Source of the DNA: Brachycybe producta
Taxonomy: Eukaryota; Arthropoda; Diplopoda; Playtdesmida; Andrognathidae
NCBI GenBank assembly: GCA_036925085.1
Contig: JAUPFP010000165.1
Location: forward strand, 55,788 to 119,787
DNA: 64,000 nt
Direction of reading: 5' to 3'
The position numbers and the translations under genes are program-made. Of this stretch, positions 62,681 to 64,000 are shown piece by piece. Numbering within the stretch: position 1 is the stretch's first letter; each line of letters starts with the position of its first letter. The notes under the pieces are model-generated. The model saw nothing but the letters and a program-made list of their open reading frames with translations, was not told where the DNA came from and searched no databases.

Positions 62681-63285
62681 GTCTAGTGATAGAATGACAA
62701 CAAATTACTAAGTGCGGTTCTAATTTTAAAAACTATTTCAAAATCGCGAATTTCTAACTCTTTTTGTTAAACTCCATTGAGTACGCGCCCTCGTAAGCAA
62801 AAAAAAAAACATTCATTAAAATGTTGGTAAAAAAAAAATACGTAAAAATAATTTTAAAAAACCACGATTAAAATACAGTGAAGTCAACACATTGGCGCAC
62901 GTGCTGATTTTTTTTTCTGGTTTTTTAAAAAAAATTATTTTTACATATTTTTATGAGCATTTTAATTGATGTTTTTTTCTTATTTGGGCGTATACTCAAT
63001 TGAGTTTAACAAAAAAGTTAGAAATTTGCGATTTTGAAATAGTTTTTAAAAATAGAACCGCACTTACCAATTTTTTGTCATTCTATCACTCGATCAGCAT
63101 ATATTTAAGGTGCACATTGCACTTTGAAAACTTAATATTGGACAACTTTTAAATATGAAAAATAAACATATTGCCGCCGCGACTGCGCATTTTAAAAATT
63201 AACATTGGTTCTACGGGCTCAATAGAAAAACGATGCTAGCGCTCTTAGTGGAGATTTTTCGAAGTCATTTTTCGATGTAGCCTCT
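62681..63285. mobile_element. Family C palindromic MITE, left end truncated
   Basis: Starts inside the left arm (AGTGATAGAATGACAACAAA), has the full centre and right arm, and ends GTCATTTTTCGATGTAGCCTC. Immediately followed by the dispersed repeat at 63290. Confidence 0.78.
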
Positions 63286-63289
63286 CTTA

Positions 63290-63432
63290 ATCTATTAAAT
63301 TTTGATGGATCCTGGAATAACCTTGTCCAAGATCCGCCGTTATAGGAGGAGGGTCCCACCTTAAATAAAACGTACTTTTTCAAATAAAACAAATTACATT
63401 CCCATAGTCTCTAAAACAAAAAACATGTCTTT
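63290..63432 (+). repeat. Dispersed repeat (2225-2440 type), interrupted
   Basis: Carries TTGATGGATCCTGGAATAAC, GATCCGCCGTTATAGGAGGA and GGGTCCCACCTTAAATAAAA. The copy resumes after the MITE as AGAAATAAAAGCTTGT (63735), matching 2420-2435. Confidence 0.65.
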
Positions 63433-63729
63433 TACTTAGTACACAACCTGATAATTTAAATGCATTTAAATAATAAACGTGTTCGACAGAGCCCCGTGAA
63501 GGACAAACAAACAATATGTCGAATTCAATTTATTCATTTAATAATCTGAAAATATTGAGCTAATACTTAAATATAATCAGATAAACTATTGACAAAATAT
63601 TGAATTAGTATTTCAATTTAAAATATATTAATAATAAAAGTCAATTTTTATTTGTGTTCACGTCCTTAACTGGATTCCGTATAAATTCACCTAAACACAT
63701 TTAATTTGAATTCATTTAAGTACAAGGTT
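63433..63729 (-). mobile_element. Harbinger-like MITE (family D), reversed
   Basis: TACTTAGTACACAACC to GTACAAGGTT, matching the 294-bp solo copy at 35387 in reverse. TTT and TTA flank it, a one-base variant of the TTA duplication. It splits a dispersed repeat whose intact form is at 2225-2440. Confidence 0.78.
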
Positions 63730-64000
63730 TTAGTAGAAATAAAAGCTTGTACCGAAAAATGTAGTTTTTTAATATTTACTTGTTTTTAAAGATATAATAA
63801 ATAAACTTTAATTTTCTTCTAATTGTTCTTTTTTTTAAAAAAAAAAAGTTTTATAAATTACAAGATAACTAACTGCTCAGCCACTTTAAATATTTCGAAA
63901 ACTTGGACTAATAGTAATGCTTTGTTTAAAAAGGGGTGAAAAATTTGAACTTTTTGAAAATTTCAACTGGATAAAAAATAGAAGAAACGTGCTGCCCACC
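63730..64000. other. No gene seen
   Basis: AT-rich end of the window; no assignable feature beyond the resumed dispersed repeat at its start. Confidence 0.5.

Overview
The window is AT-rich, intron-bearing, repeat-dominated animal nuclear DNA. Very little of it is protein-coding. The best clue to the organism is a MADF plus BESS gene, a combination most expanded in arthropods, together with a short TTAGG-type array (the ancestral arthropod telomere motif). An arthropod, possibly a crustacean or chelicerate, is my guess, but this is inference and not proof.

Genes. (1) A three-exon MADF-BESS DNA-binding protein can be assembled on the minus strand at 22029-19062. Reading phases agree across both introns, intron 1 looks like a GC-AG intron, and that intron holds a TTAA-target MITE. 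(2) A minus-strand exon at 50012-49716 encodes a signal peptide and the start of a small secreted protein. (3) A GC-rich putative exon lies on the plus strand at 29616-29741. (4) Weaker candidates are at 31499-31422, 28096-28320 (broken) and 2834-3000 (interrupted by a MITE).

Mobile DNA. A 5'-truncated, frameshifted CR1/L2-like LINE (7802-11129) sits inside a Harbinger-like MITE with a TTA target duplication. Many palindromic non-autonomous DNA elements fill the rest. Family A (TIR ACAGGCAATTAG, 9-bp duplications, GGGCGGAG core) has eight good copies and three divergent relatives. Family B is hAT-like (TAGRGRTGGG ends, one exact 8-bp duplication). Several unrelated TIR families all insert at TTAA. 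Three further hAT-type elements include two with exact 8-bp duplications. Family E (TTAGAAACTAGAAG...) is a very common small palindrome.

Tandem repeats. Two minisatellites appear to have grown inside inverted-repeat elements, and a short form of each host element survives elsewhere in the window: a 19-bp array at 39266-39692 (short form near 26760) and a 21-bp array at 51376-52230 (short form near 12032-12223). Others are a 27-bp array at 41045-41655, a 36-bp array at 34793-35090 and a 28-bp array near 53930-54080. Long simple repeats (CT/GA, TA, TTA, CAT) are scattered throughout.

Layout: 1-7.5 kb MITEs; 7.5-11.4 kb LINE within MITE; 11.4-19 kb nested foldback elements and a perfect 46-bp hairpin; 19-22 kb MADF-BESS gene; 22-34 kb MITEs plus candidate exons; 34-42 kb minisatellites, a TTAGG-loop hairpin and family A clusters; 42-49 kb hAT and simple repeats; 49.7-50 kb secreted-protein exon; 51.3-52.3 kb 21-bp minisatellite; 52.9-56 kb nested TTAA and hAT elements with a tRNA-like sequence; 56-64 kb family E, family C and one Harbinger-like MITE.
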